From Adiantum capillus-veneris (lineage: Eukaryota; Streptophyta; Polypodiopsida; Polypodiales; Pteridaceae), in the NCBI GenBank assembly GCA_014529385.2, contig CM043952.1, positions 63,850,870-63,914,869 on the forward strand: a stretch of DNA of 64,000 bases. Direction: 5' to 3'. Below the pieces are notes generated by a model. That model did no database searches, was not told the origin of the DNA, and was given only the letters and a program-made list of their open reading frames with translations. The stretch's first letter is position 1; every line of letters starts with the position of its first letter. Positions 1 through 12,712 of this stretch are shown one piece after another. The position numbers and the translations under genes are program-made.

Positions 1-1
1 C

Positions 2-2315
2 GATCTCATGACGAGGTTTGCGAGGGAGTTTGCATATGAATACTACGATGCTGCCAAAGCAAACCCCGACAACCATAAGATTGCATGGGCTTTCGTTGGG
101 AATCAAGTACTAGAGAATGTCAAGAGCCAAAAAGGGGGGCTCAATCAAAAAATACAGAAGTTCATGTCCGATTACGGCGTGAAGGAAGTCCCCACATTTG
201 AAGGACTGATAGAGAATACTATGGACGGTCTTGTGGCGTCCATCCACCCTCTACAACACATGTGGACAACCTCTCAGGCCCTCTACACATAGCATGGGTG
301 GATAATCTTGCCAATGACCTTGAGCAGCAGGCAGTGAAGGCAGAAGAGAAGGTGAAATCTACAAGGACATTCCCGGCTACAAAGCAGGACTTATGCTTGC
401 ACAACAAAGGTACCTCCTTAGCTTATGCACCTATCACTGCAGAGGCGGAGAGCCTCAGAGAGGAGGTGGAGAAACTGAAAGCCTCTCCAACAAAAAATGC
501 AGATGCGTTTGCCAAAAAGGAGGTTGAAATCGACGCCCTTACAAGGGTACTCTCCAAGGCCTTTGGATTCAATGATGCTGCAAGGATGAAGGGGGAGGTG
601 TTTGCCATGCAGGTACTCCACTCTTCTCTGTTTTTAAAGTGTTTAAAGTGCTAGAAAGTGCTAAAAGTGGTTGAGAGTACTCATGTTTTAAGCACTTGCA
701 AGCACTTTCAACCATCTACATGCTCTTTTAAGCGCATGCAAACATTTGGAAATGCCTACAAGTGCTTGCAGGTGCACAAAAGTGGTTAAAAGTGCTTGCA
801 GTGCTAAAAAATGCTTGACTATTTAGCACATGCAAACACCTTAATCACCTTCAAGCACTTTTAAACACCTAAAAATGTATGCAAGTGCTAAAAAGTGCCT
901 AACGTTTATGGACTTGCAAGCACTTTGAACCACCATTTGACACATTAAAGCACTTTGAAGCACTTTCAAAACCACTCACAAACTCTTGCAAGTGCTTGAA
1001 GAATATTCAAAGTGGTTAAAATTTCTTCAAAATGCTTTCAAATTAAAAGTGCTTTTTGCAATCACATCAGAGCACTTTTAGCCACTTTAAAGCACTTTGA
1101 AGCAATTTTAAGACCCTGGAAGCACTTGCAAGAGTTTGCAAGTAGTTGAAAGTGCTTCAAAGTGCTAAAAAGAGCTTCCAAGTGCTTGCAAGTTCCTTTC
1201 AAAGTCCTGCAAGTGGAAAAATTGAGCACCTGCAAGCACTTTTAAACACCTACAAATGCCAGCAAGTGCTAAAAAGTGCCTAACTTTTATGCACTTGCAA
1301 GCACTTTGAACCGCCTGCAAGGACATTAAAGAACTTTCAACCACTTGCAAAGTCCTACAAGTGCTTGAAGGTGCTTCAAAGTGCTTTAAAAATGCTTCAA
1401 AATGCTTTCAAAGTGCTTAAAAGCTTATTCTGCAAGTTCAGAGCACTCTGAGGCACTTTTAAGCACTTTAAAGAACTTCTAACCACTTTTAAGACCCTGC
1501 AAGCATTTGCGGGTGGGTGAAAGTGCTAAAAAGAGCTTCCAAGTGCTAGCAAGTGCCTTTCAAAGTGCTGCAAGTGGACAGATGGAGCACTTGCAGGCAC
1601 TTACAAGTGTCTACAAGTACTTGAATGTTCCAGCAAGTGCTCCAAGGCTCTTGCAAGTCCCTACTGCTAGGGCTTGCATGTGCCCCATTATGATCAATAA
1701 TCTTCCTTTGTTTCTAATTTTGTAAAAAAAATAGTTCAGGAAATGGACAGGGAGCTTGGTGAGTTGCGACTGATCTCAAGTGTGTTGTACCAGACTGTAA
1801 ATGGGAGATACCCCATATAGCAAGATGTTGGGCACTTGGGAATTTTTATGAGGAGCTAGAAGGTAGGTTAGTCATTTCATACAGCAGAACTTATGCTAAT
1901 CTATTGTGGAGACTAATTGTGTGCGTTGGTTTAGTTGAGCCAGGGGCTGAAAAAGAAGCTTCCACATCGTCCACGCACAATGTGGACGAGGTCTTTGGCC
2001 TTGATGCCATGTTGTTGAAGTACAAGAACTTTGAAGGTAGGAAAACTGTTGAGGGTGGTGACCAAGACATTTTGAAGGAGACAACTCCGTCCGCAAGCAA
2101 CCAAGGTAATGTCCGTTTGTCTATCTTTCTCCTCCCATGTCTGAATCATGGTCACCGTGTTCATTATGGTCACAATATGCTTCCCAGGTACTGATGCCTG
2201 TAAGGAGGATAATATAGCTGAGGTAGAGGATCTTGAAATGGAATCAACCTTGCAATTTGTAGTGGTGGAGATGCGAGAAAAGAGAAAGAAGCAGATGGAG
2301 GACGAGCTATCCTAG
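2..2315 (+). CDS. 3' part of a spliced coiled-coil gene, function unknown
   Basis: I do not recognise this protein. Its 5' end lies outside the window. Supported pieces are an exon up to about 227, one from 278 to 612, one from 1740 to 1796, one from about 1940 to 2105, and a last one from 2188 to the TAG at 2313-2315. The join 2105/2188 has GT and AG at its ends, an 82-bp gap and matching phase. The join 612/1740 runs from CAG|GTACTC to TTCAG|GAA and is also in phase. A 50-bp GT-AG gap (228-277) would restore the frame between the first two pieces, but it is short for a plant intron and may be a frameshift. The second exon encodes a charged helical stretch rich in Glu, Lys and Leu, and the C-terminus is a basic/acidic helix, so a coiled coil is likely. 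The splice site near 1940 is not resolved. It could be host-derived or an old captured gene. Confidence 0.42.
613..1739. repeat. AAGTGCTT/AAGCACTT degenerate array filling an intron
   Basis: From about 640 to 1680 the sequence is built of imperfect copies of AAGTGCTT and its reverse complement AAGCACTT, often linked as AAGTGCTTGCAAG. There is also a longer period: the block around 850-955 recurs near 1225-1340, and the block around 1100-1235 recurs near 1465-1600, a shift of roughly 360-380 bp. Short reading frames inside are by-products of the repeat. The array sits between a good donor (613) and a good acceptor (1738-1739), so it is most simply read as intron content. Confidence 0.7.
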
Positions 2316-3159
2316 GACCCCAAAAAGAGTACTGGCATGCTCCCTCCAAAAACCAGAGCATGCAAGAAGCTTTAGCTTCTTGAAGCATTGTACCTTTTTT
2401 GTGCTTTCTTTTTTAGCTAGAATAATTAAACTAAAAACAAATTGAAGAATACTACTAGAAAATGAAATTGAAAGAAACCAATCCGAAAATTGAATTGAAA
2501 GAAACCAATTCGAACTTGCTTCTGTTGCTTTGATTTTGGAGTCGCACTTTTTCTTTTCTTTGGTATCACCATGAAGCGAGAAGCTTTTGCAAACAATTGT
2601 CTTTGTAGTAATTTGATAATGTTTGTTGTGTATGAGCGTCATCAAAAGCACCGCACATTTCCTTGGTTATTGGCTTCACAGCTGCCAAGAAACACTTTGC
2701 TAGATTGTGCCTTGAACGACCAACTTTGCCACTGAAAAAGGAAAAAGTTTGCTGTGTCAGAAATTTTTTTGTCTAAACCGTCAAGAAAATACCAATTTGC
2801 TATCCGAATTTTCTATCCGATCACCGAATGAACCGAATGCGGAATCGGAGGGTACCCAAGGGTGGGAATGCCCGCTAGATTAGGGGCTCAAGACTAAATT
2901 GGGTTGGCCCTTCTTAAATATGGTATGAACACCAGCGTTAACGGATTTGCTACAGATGCACGCAACGACGATGGTGAATTGCTTGCAGTAGGCCTAAAAG
3001 GCGGAAGTTTCTTGAGCTATAGTGTCGAGAAGTTCTACTCAAGCCAGGGCAATTTCATTGATGCTGATTACGGGCAAAAAATTGTAGGTCATTCAACCTC
3101 CTCTTTCCTGTGTAAGCAGCTGCTCCCACCGTCTCAACTCAAGCCGAGGCCAGGTACAA
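2316..3159. other. Gap without a recognised gene
   Basis: This stretch holds AT-rich, non-repetitive DNA. One plus-strand open stretch at about 2916-3083 could be an exon: it reads as an ordinary soluble protein and ends near a GT. No family was recognised and no start or partner exon was found. The right end (about 3110-3159) is probably the leader of the minus-strand copia element whose primer-binding site follows. Confidence 0.3.
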
Positions 3160-3171
3160 GCTCTGATACCA
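3160..3171 (-). other. Primer-binding site, initiator-Met tRNA type
   Basis: On the minus strand the 12 bases read TGGTATCAGAGC, the standard plant Ty1/copia primer-binding site complementary to the 3' end of initiator Met tRNA. It lies two bases inside the LTR edge at 3174, which fixes the orientation of the element as minus. No copia gag or pol follows on the left, so the internal region has been lost or replaced. Confidence 0.8.
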
Positions 3172-3173
3172 TG

Positions 3174-3550
<377 letters not shown>

Positions 3551-3612
3551 AATAAGAAACCCTCATCTAGCTGGAAAGAGCAGATTTATACAACTTCTTC
3601 ACAGCACCACCA

Positions 3613-4467
3613 ATGGGTGTGGATATGCAGAGAGTCTACGAGCTAGTCAGCTCAATCCAAAAAGATGGCAAGGTAATGATTACTGCTTTGGACAGATAGA
3701 AGACAGAGACTATGATTACCCCTCAAACCATAGCAGATGCATTGGGGCTCCACAATGAGGGAAGCTCCATTAGAGAAAGAAGAGATGAAGTAAAGGTCTA
3801 CTCCCAAAAGAAGCTCAATCAGACGTTTGAAGACCCGGTGGACCCAAGAGCTGCAAAGATCTACAAGCTCTACAACCAATACTTCCATGTTTGCAGCAAG
3901 TAGCCTCAAAAATACACAACTCCTCCCCATGCAATGGCTACTACCATAACCTCGGAATTGAAAAGCATTATGCTCAAAGAAGTGAATTACGCCCAATATC
4001 TGCATGAGCAAGTGGTGAGAATGGGCATGGACAAGATGAAGTACACTGGAGGGGGATAAACACTGATGAAGATTGCATATGAAGCCATCGGTGCTAGAGG
4101 ATAGTGGCCAGATTCACCAACAAAGAACGAGTGGTTCAAGTTGAAGCCAGATATAGAAGATGAACCAGTAACTATAGTGGCTCCACCAGTCACCACATGA
4201 CTTAAGATAAGGCTAGAGACAGTACTAGAGGAAGAGCCTGTGGAACCTCCAAAGAAGAAGGGTAAAATGGAAGTGAAAAAATAAATAAGGCCCAAAGATA
4301 CACACAACCAAAAAGTCACTCGGATTGAGAGGTTGATTGAGCATACTAGGGCAGAATGAGCACTCAAAGGAGACTTTGAGGAGTATTGGGTACCGGACCC
4401 AACAAAAGTCAATGGAATCTCCATGAGACCTCTAGAGGATCAATTCGATCATTACATAGGTGTATGA
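3613..4467 (+). pseudogene. N-terminal block of a non-autonomous element ORF (gag-like, unknown)
   Basis: One frame runs from the ATG at 3613 to 4467 and stays legible across eight in-frame stops (TAG near 3697, 3901 and 4102; TAA near 4057 and 4282; TGA near 4198, 4357 and 4465) with no frameshift. Each is one C-to-T change from Gln or Arg. The product is hydrophilic with charged helices and a Lys-rich acidic/basic hinge. I do not recognise a domain; position just inside an LTR element suggests a Gag-like or captured structural protein. It continues in another frame at 4460. Confidence 0.5.
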
Positions 4468-5772
4468 AGAAACAGAAAAGGTGCTCGAACAACAGAATTT
4501 AGAGCCCTTCACAATGGACGAGGTACAAGATATTAAGAAGAAGTTGAAAGAAACACCGGAGCCTCTAGCTAAGAAGGGTCAAGATGGTGACCAATCAAAA
4601 AGCAAAACCCCACCAACTTCACCACCAGGCTCCTCCACTCCTCCTTCAAGTCCAAAACCCTCTACACCCCAATCACAACCCTCACAAGAAGGGACAAAAG
4701 AGGCAAAAACTCCAACAAGAGACAGAGAAAAAGAAGAAAGGGACACCTATGAAGACCTCCTTCAAGCTGGATACACAATAGCAAAGGCTTCAACAATTAT
4801 AGTTTACGGCAATCCAATTCCACCATGGGCTACCAGACATGAACAAGAGAGATAAGAGATCCCTACTGAATAGGTAAGAGCTGATAGACCTCAAGGACCA
4901 AAGTTAGACCAAGAAACAGAGAAGAGCTCAAGAAAGGCATTCCCCCACAGCTTGGAGTGCCATGGTTGGTCCACATCCTGCAATCGCCACAATGGAGGCC
5001 ATTGGCCAGCCCGTGGAGAGCACCTCCAGCAGGGGTCATGTTAAGTATAGGACACCAAGTTCCCTTTTTGGGCCCGATCAATAGGCCATCAACCAGAAAC
5101 TTGGCTGCAACAAATGAAGATGACATAAGAGCCACATATCAGATACTTGACAGAGTCAGAACGCAATCTTTAACAATTGCTAAAGAAAACAATATGCTAC
5201 ATACCAAAAAAGAAAATATGCAAATGGAACATGATAACCTTTCAAGCATGATTCAAATTACCCACCTGAAAGCTGAGGAAGCCAAAAGAGAGCTTGAGAC
5301 TCGCAATGCAACACTAAGAGTGGCTGACAGCGAATGAGACAATCTAACACTGGAAATGGCAGAGGTTTTGAGAGGTCAAGACTCTCTAAGAAGAAAAAGA
5401 AAGAGCAGAAGATGAGCTAGAGGCAGTGAAAGATGAAGTGATGGAGCTGAAAGAAAAATTAGAGCTCCAAGACTTGACAATCAAGAGACTAAGGGAAACT
5501 TCTAGGGCTACACCGGCAAGTGCAGGGGTAGATAGTCAAGCTATTCTATCCTTGGAAGCACAAATCTTTTCCCTCCAAAAGGAATTATGGCTAGAACAAA
5601 GACAAAGAGCACATATGGTAGAAGGATCTCTAGCTGCGGAGGAAAGAATGAAAGATGAACACCAAGAGCTTCAGAAAGAACATGAAGATCTCCAACAAAA
5701 ATTGGCTACTCTGCAAGAGATTTTGGTGGACCAAGCAGGAGAAGCTACAAAAAGAGATGTGCTTGCTCAGCA
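4460..5772 (+). pseudogene. Middle block: Pro/Ser-rich linker and coiled coil
   Basis: From 4460 to 4855 the frame encodes a Lys-rich segment, then a Pro/Ser/Thr-rich low-complexity linker (around 4600-4700). After a broken stretch with frame changes (about 4860-5090), a long heptad-like coiled coil follows to 5772, interrupted by TGA near 5336. Leu, Glu, Lys and Gln dominate and glycine is nearly absent. No retroviral zinc knuckle, protease or RT motif is present. It is read as one protein with the blocks before and after because strand, composition and spacing agree. Confidence 0.5.
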
Positions 5773-5804
5773 ATAGATAAAAAATTTACAAAAAGAAATA
5801 GACA

Positions 5805-6639
5805 ATGCAAGGATACAAGAAAACGGAATCGGGGCCCAATGATCTAGGGACTAATGCCAAAGATGATCCCATTGAAGTTCCTAAGGATGTAGAAGATCTG
5901 CAGCAGCAAGAAGAGCAGATAGAGACACAAGAAGAAGTAGAGAAATCATTGAGTGCAGAGGAGGAGACACGCCTCCAAATTTTGATAGAAAAGTCCACAG
6001 GGGAAGACCACAAGACAGACTTGGAATGGGAGACAAGAATGTTACACTTTGTAGGAGTCCAAGGGCTTGCCACAAATGTGCTTAGGGAGTAATGGATGAA
6101 ACCTTCACTCCTCTATCCTCTCCTAAAGTATGAAGTGATTTTGATCAAGAAGAGAGTCGAAGTAGAAGCAACAGAGCCAATAAGAGACGTAAAAAATATA
6201 GAGACTGCAAAGAAAATAGTGGACTCCCCACCAAGGTGGAGAAAAGTGTGTCTCCTCAAGTACCCCAATTTTTTAAAGTACTTGGTGGAAGCCCCAAAAA
6301 GTGTTAGGGATGACATTCAATTTTTCCCAATCCCTCGTGCACGCACATGGGCAAATCACTTCAGAATCTTGAATAGACATCCCAACTGGTTCAATTACCC
6401 ATCTATGCCACCACCCAAGGAAGGAGAGAGAATACGTGTCTCTTATATGGTGAAAACCCTAAAGGGAACCGATAAGATTTTCATTGGCCCCTTTGACTTG
6501 ACATGTGTGATGATCAGGAAAATATGCAAAACCCTCCTAGCTTGCATTGAAGTGTTCGCACCATCCAAAGCTACGTACTCAACCCTACTGTCAACGGGCA
6601 ACACTATCACCACAATGATATTTGATTTGTCAAAGTAGC
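5805..6639 (+). pseudogene. C-terminal block of the same non-autonomous ORF
   Basis: An acidic coiled-coil stretch (5805-6090) ends at a TAA and the frame resumes at once at 6096 as a better-folded, globular-looking domain to 6639 with many Trp, Phe and Pro residues. Weak coding character continues to about 6890 in broken frames. The last bases abut a polypurine tract and an LTR start at 6909, so this ORF fills the element up to its 3' LTR, leaving no room for pol. No family recognised. Confidence 0.48.
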
Positions 6640-7033
6640 CATCTTTGGAGGTGTTACAATTGCTATATCAAAGGGTAATGTTCTTACCAAGCTACCATAA
6701 GCAAGCTTTTGAGGAAGCCTCTACACCGGCTTCTTTACTTATGAGAGCAAAATATTCATCCCCACAGTTACCTTGGGCAATATAAGGTACGAGTCATACT
6801 TGAAGCTGCTAAAGCCCCAAGGGTTCCATTAACACAAAGCACTCTTTACCAGAAGAAAAAGATCAAGACCCCTCATGTCAGAGATGACATGAACGCGGAA
6901 GAGGGGAGTGTTGAGGGCCAAACACAGAAGGAGCTTTCCCAACTTTTTGTATCATTACTTTTGAAGCAGAATGTCATTTTTGTAATATTTGAGCGGCCAA
7001 TATTCTTTGTGGGAACAAGCCTCTAAGGAGGAA

Positions 7034-7043
7034 TTGTATATAC
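7034..7043 (+). promoter_or_regulatory. TATA-like element in LTR
   Basis: TGTATATACG lies about 125 bp inside the LTR and 68 bp upstream of the GA tract. Position fits a U3 core promoter; no initiation site can be seen. Confidence 0.3.
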
Positions 7044-7109
7044 GCCAATTTTTGTAACCTTAAGCCAACTTTTGAATTAATCAAATCCCAAGTTACTATG
7101 TGCTGTGTT

Positions 7110-7110
<1 letters not shown>

Positions 7111-7168
<58 letters not shown>
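7111..7168. repeat. (GA)n microsatellite
   Basis: 58 bp of uninterrupted GA dinucleotides downstream of the LTR TATA-like element. Confidence 0.97.
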
Positions 7169-7171
<3 letters not shown>

Positions 7172-7440
7172 CTTCTCTTCCCTACATTCTCTACAAAACC
7201 TCCATTGCGAAAGCGACACTACCAATCCATTAGCAACAACTAGTGCTTCAATCCAATGCAAAGTTTGCACGATTCTGGTGCCGTCACACGAAGCGAGATC
7301 CTACGAGCTTTCGGGTGAGTTTTCTTGCAAGCCATGTGTCCGTTTGATGATTTCTTTATACCTATGGGTTTACGGCGAGTAGAGCTACGGATTAGGACCA
7401 TACACTACGAAAAATGGTGACGTGCATTTTGCTACCTGTC

Positions 7441-7779
7441 TTTATATGTGATTGTCGCATGAGGTTGTTTGAGGTAGGATATCAAGTCAAAGTCCATAGG
7501 TTAATGATCTCTTGATGAGGAGAGCGTGTCCTATCAGTTTTGTGACATTTCAAATGCGTTTGGTCTAGTTTTGGATAGCACGAGCATTGTAGGATGAGCT
7601 ATTTTCACTAGTGCATAGGACGTTTAGATTTGATTTCATCGAGTAGAGATTGTCTTAGAAGGTCGAGAAGGTGCTTGACATCCATCTTCTTTTTTCTATG
7701 TGCCTACGGGTTAATCTTCATCCTTGGCTGACATAGAGTTGTTGTTTTTTTTCTTGCTATGATAGCATCCGCTTGTGGC
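7441..7779. other. Gap without a recognised gene
   Basis: Unique-looking DNA with no open frame of note and no terminal repeat that I can pair. It may hold the right end of the preceding LTR or the continuation of the gag debris to its right. Confidence 0.3.
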
Positions 7780-8680
7780 ATAGCTGCCAACACAGTCCAT
7801 CCCAAGTCTGCATCAAATGTGGATAATGTCACTGCATACTATGGTACCATTGCATAGCTACACCATTCAAAAAGGTAGGAAAGAACCTCATGAGTTCTTC
7901 AGGATTGTCATAACCCTCAAACCAACAAGCTTTCACAAATTACAATAAATGAGAATTAGCTTCATCAACTCCAACTCCATCATAGGGTGTCAACTGGACA
8001 ATCCATTGATCAATAGGTCCCTCCCTAGCTTGGAGAACAATAGGCAAAGGATAAAGCTACTATTTTTAAAGAACATTTTTTATGGGAACCGTATCATCAT
8101 CAGAAACATCAAGAGAACTGAAACTAGAAGCATCAATAACATCCTCAATAAAGAAATAATTTTCATAAACATCAGCGTCAACCAACGACTTAACTTCTGG
8201 TACAAACGCCACCCTTTCTAAAGGCTACATCACATCATCAATATGGGCAAAAGGAGTGGTAAACCCCCCATCAGATTGCACCTCCTGAACAAGGGTGGGA
8301 GGGTGGCAAAGAACAAGAGGTAGGTCAACATTCTCCCCCTCAAGAAGACAACAGTTAAAAGTGGCATCATCAACTAAATTGGCTAAAAAGACATCCCAAA
8401 TACTCTCACCAAGAGTCTCAGTCTCATTGTTTTCTTAATAAACTCAAGGAAAATACCTTCACCTTCATCAATTTCATCACTCAAATGGGCTAAAAACTCA
8501 TCCCAAATTCTATAAAAACATAAAGGCTCACCAATATCATCATCGATGCTCAAGGTATCGATAGCAACAATTGTCTTTTTGGAATCCTCCCGCATAGATA
8601 TACAAGCATCCCAAATCGGTGCCAAGAAGGAAACCAACTTCAAAGTCAAATACAAGTAAAAAGGAAAAACTAGCCCCATC
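7780..8680 (-). pseudogene. Degenerate gypsy-type gag fragment
   Basis: Read on the minus strand, 8060-7790 encodes a gag-like core: a stretch ending in EGYDNPEELMRFFPTFL followed by GVAMQWYHSM and then HLMQTWDGL. This is the pattern of the retrotransposon gag family, in which a helix is followed by a W-(Y/F)-xx-(L/M) motif. It is broken by TAA and TGA. The upstream part (8680-8220) encodes acidic, Asp/Ser-rich stretches in several frames and probably belongs to the same gag. No LTR or pol is attached. Confidence 0.5.
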
Positions 8681-8953
8681 TTTGGGAATCACAGGTACTT
8701 CGCTCAAGCGAAAACACTAGAAGCTGTGTCCCACCAGGCGTTCCACTGATGGATAATTAGGCTTGGGCCATGGAGTAGACCCATACCAAAAAAACCAAGC
8801 AAGGATAAGACTCAAACCCTCCACCCAAGCCCACCAACAACGAGCTCCGGCTGGAAGGTATGCTACTAAAATTTGCTGCCCAGAAATGTGCAATGCACTC
8901 TCAGTGTCAGATCTCACTAATGACTATCCAAAAAGACGATCACTTATTCATTC

Positions 8954-9153
<200 letters not shown>

Positions 9154-9459
9154 ATTTAATGTTGTCCTTATTTTAGAAGAGAGAGAAACACAAGAAGAGC
9201 ACGAGATATGTGTGAAATTATTGTGCAGTTATGAATATTGAAAATATTGTTTTAATAACAAGCTTAACAAAACTTATCTTTTGTCTTCAATAAATTTTTG
9301 TCGAGGCAACTTTGTAGGCTCCAAGCTTCAAATAATTTTGGATGCTAGATGCTAATAACCCAAGAACTCAAGGCTTACACCCTGTAGGGCAATGTAGCTA
9401 TCTGGCTTACACCTTGCAGGGCAGCGCACTCATCGTATCCGATAGCATCAAACACCCAG

Positions 9460-10260
<801 letters not shown>

Positions 10261-10299
10261 CAATTGACACTCCGTCTGGCTTGCCAGCCCCTCCTTAAA

Positions 10300-10653
10300 T
10301 CATTAAAAATAAAATAAAGAACCCTTATTTTTCATTTAAAGTAATCCTTCTTAAGCTCCTATTCACACCCTCTGGCCACCCAAGTTTTCCTAAACAAAGC
10401 AACATCCTCTCCCGGGGTGTCAACTAGGAAATATATAAGATAGTACGTACGAACAAAATAAGGGATTTATAATAGGTACATGTACAAAAAATGTACTTAT
10501 ATAAAGGGTTTTTCATTGAGAAAGTGAAAAAATTTATACATAAGGGCTAGTTTTTTACAAAATTGTATACATAAGGAATATGTATAATACTTGAAAATAT
10601 ACAGGTAAGGGAGTTTTTATGTACCTCTTGTTTGCATGTGATATATGAAATTT
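10300..10653. other. AT-rich gap
   Basis: AT-rich DNA with several near-copies of a 'gtacataaggg' type motif between 10440 and 10620. No gene seen. Confidence 0.4.
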
Positions 10654-12071
10654 TTACATAGTGGACTCCCTGGGAATCCTCTCTTGTATGGCCTGGCAAC
10701 TAGCGCGCCCTACATCGTATGACAACCAAAACATTGTTCTATCTGTGGCTAACCAACATTCCCTAACATCACGATCCTCTTCCTCGCTAAGGTTGGCGGC
10801 TCTTGCAGTCAGAGTGCATGGTGCCCCATGGTAATACATTGTCTGAATATCTAACATAGAAAACATACTAGAACTCTTTAAGGTTTTAATGTGATCTCTA
10901 GACATGGCATACATGCAAACCAAAGCATGTGCTATATAGTGTAGAGGAAACGATGTTAGAAGTGAGGTTTCGTTATAGTGGGAAAACAAGCATAACATAA
11001 TTGTCTTTATAACAGCTCGAAACACTTCATAGCAATCAATCTCCAATTTTGATACTTCATTTTCCTTCATGATTTTGAACTGCATCAAGTTGAATGACAA
11101 CGTGGTCTCTAGCAATTAGTCTTCCCTTTTTCTCTTTGTTTATCTGCAAAACAACTCCAATTGGCTAATCAAGTGCAAATATTATCGACAAATAGCAAAT
11201 AAAATGATTCATTTTTTTTGTGCAACATGCTCATGCAAACACGCTCCTCGAGGCTCACAAAAAACTCCAACAACTATCTTCGATAGAATTTGCATCCATA
11301 GGCATCTCATCAAATAGCACATACATTGAAACAAAGTCTTCAAACATTGCAACATTAAGGACATGAGAGTCTTATAACCCATGAATAGCATAAAAATAGC
11401 ACTCTTATACCCAAGACGAGAGTCCCAAGAGTTCACATATTGACCTTCAATTGTAGCATATGCTTTCAAAACTTCTACTACATTGTCATCAGCCCACATG
11501 TAGACACATATTCCTCCTCCATCTTAACATCATTCATGAATAAAGGCTTCAAATCAGAAGTTGAGTCATCAAAATCGACAATTTTTTTACCAAGATAATT
11601 ATCCATGAGATGATTTGTAGTATCCAAATCCACATGACAAGTATCCATCTCATTACATGTTCATCTTTCACACAATCACATGATGCTTCATTCTCACACT
11701 TGACTTCTTGCTCACAAAGACGTACCTCAAGCTTCCACAATGCATACTCTACCATAGTCTTACCCAAGTGATCTTCTTCATATTAAAAGTTCACATTCAC
11801 AATTTTCATAATCTCATCCCTTTTACATGTACTATCAAACACAATGTCTTCTTTATCCCACAAATCTACATATTCATCAACATACTCTTCATTACCATGT
11901 GAAAGACCTTTGCCTCATACATAGAATCATCCATAAAGATATTTTGAAGTACCTGAAAGAACTCAAAGTGTCTATATTGGCAAGACAACGGCAAGACATC
12001 ATAAAGAGGAAACCCTGCTTACGGTCATCTTTTTGTCCACAAGTTTCATATATGTTATCACATGCTTCTAA
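10654..12071 (-). pseudogene. Unrecognised degenerate minus-strand coding DNA, interrupted by element G1
   Basis: Minus-strand open stretches at 10654-11115 (153 codons) and 11209-11499 (96 codons), plus a legible but broken stretch from about 12071 down to 11890, point to one old gene or transposon. The first contains PLHYIAHAL, which resembles a block in hAT-type transposase-derived proteins, but no catalytic or dimerisation signature is convincing, so I leave it unnamed. Removing G1 and one copy of its GTACC duplication joins the leftmost stretch to minus-strand sequence just right of 26542, and an open frame then crosses the join. Confidence 0.3.
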
Positions 12072-12295
12072 GTACCTGTGCGCTCCTTGCCGCACTGTCG
12101 AAGCAAGGGACTTGCCTAACACTGTGTGCGAGCCACAGACGGCTCCAAGCACACAACTAGCTTAACTAGTAAGCTCAAAGAAAGCGATGGTGTGTCACTC
12201 ACCGCTCTACGCTTGCTTCGTGGAGGATTCCTCGCCGCGAAGAAGAAGGAGCCGCCGCTTCGCCGCCGCCGTGCCGTCGTCCCAATGCTCGATTG

Positions 12296-12398
<103 letters not shown>

Positions 12399-12490
12399 GG
12401 AGGTGAAGAAGAAGAAGATGGAGATGAAGATGGAGCAAGAGCACTCTTCTATTGCACAAATGAGAGAATGAATGAATTTTAGGTTTAGTT

Positions 12491-12503
12491 GGCTTTTATA
12501 TGA
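12491..12503 (-). promoter_or_regulatory. TATA box of G1 3' LTR
   Basis: The minus strand reads TCATATAAAAGCC, a strong plant TATA box, conserved in the other LTR. The microsatellite lies downstream in what would be transcribed leader. Confidence 0.6.
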
Positions 12504-12699
12504 GCTCACCCCATTCACACTTGGGCGCCCACGCTTAGCCAACTAATCCCTTGAATGTCCCAGTTAGAGTGCGCCTCTCATCGGCGATCACTCTTACCCT
12601 TTTCCTATTGGTCCGACAAGCCCGGTACCTGACTCTACCAAATACATAATACACGTCCGTCGTAGGTGATGGGGTGTCCGTGAGCCGTGAGGGTTAACA

Positions 12700-12712
12700 T
12701 GCCCCCCTTCCT
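12700..12712 (-). other. G1 polypurine tract
   Basis: The minus strand reads AGGAAGGGGGGCA immediately before the LTR start TGTTAACCC. It is the expected plus-strand DNA primer of reverse transcription. Confidence 0.8.

Larger units (their letters stand above)
6899..7440 (+). mobile_element. Polypurine tract and 3' LTR of the non-autonomous element (right end uncertain)
   Basis: AAGAGGGGAG (6899-6908) directly precedes TGTTGAGGG at 6909, the usual arrangement of polypurine tract and 3' LTR. The LTR contains a TATA-like TGTATATACG at 7034-7043 and a GA tract at 7111-7168. I could not fix the right end: the 5' LTR is missing, so neither a matching copy nor a target-site duplication is available. 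An end at AGCAACA near 7237 or a later point near 7440 are both possible. Confidence 0.55.

Noticed and set aside
613-1739. CRISPR-like array from the regular 8-mers
   Set aside because: Repeats are too short, degenerate and in both orientations, there are no unique spacers, and the context is a plant intron.
7949-8221. 90-codon plus-strand ORF
   Set aside because: The minus strand is the coding one here (gag-like); the plus frame is Asn/Ile-rich by composition.
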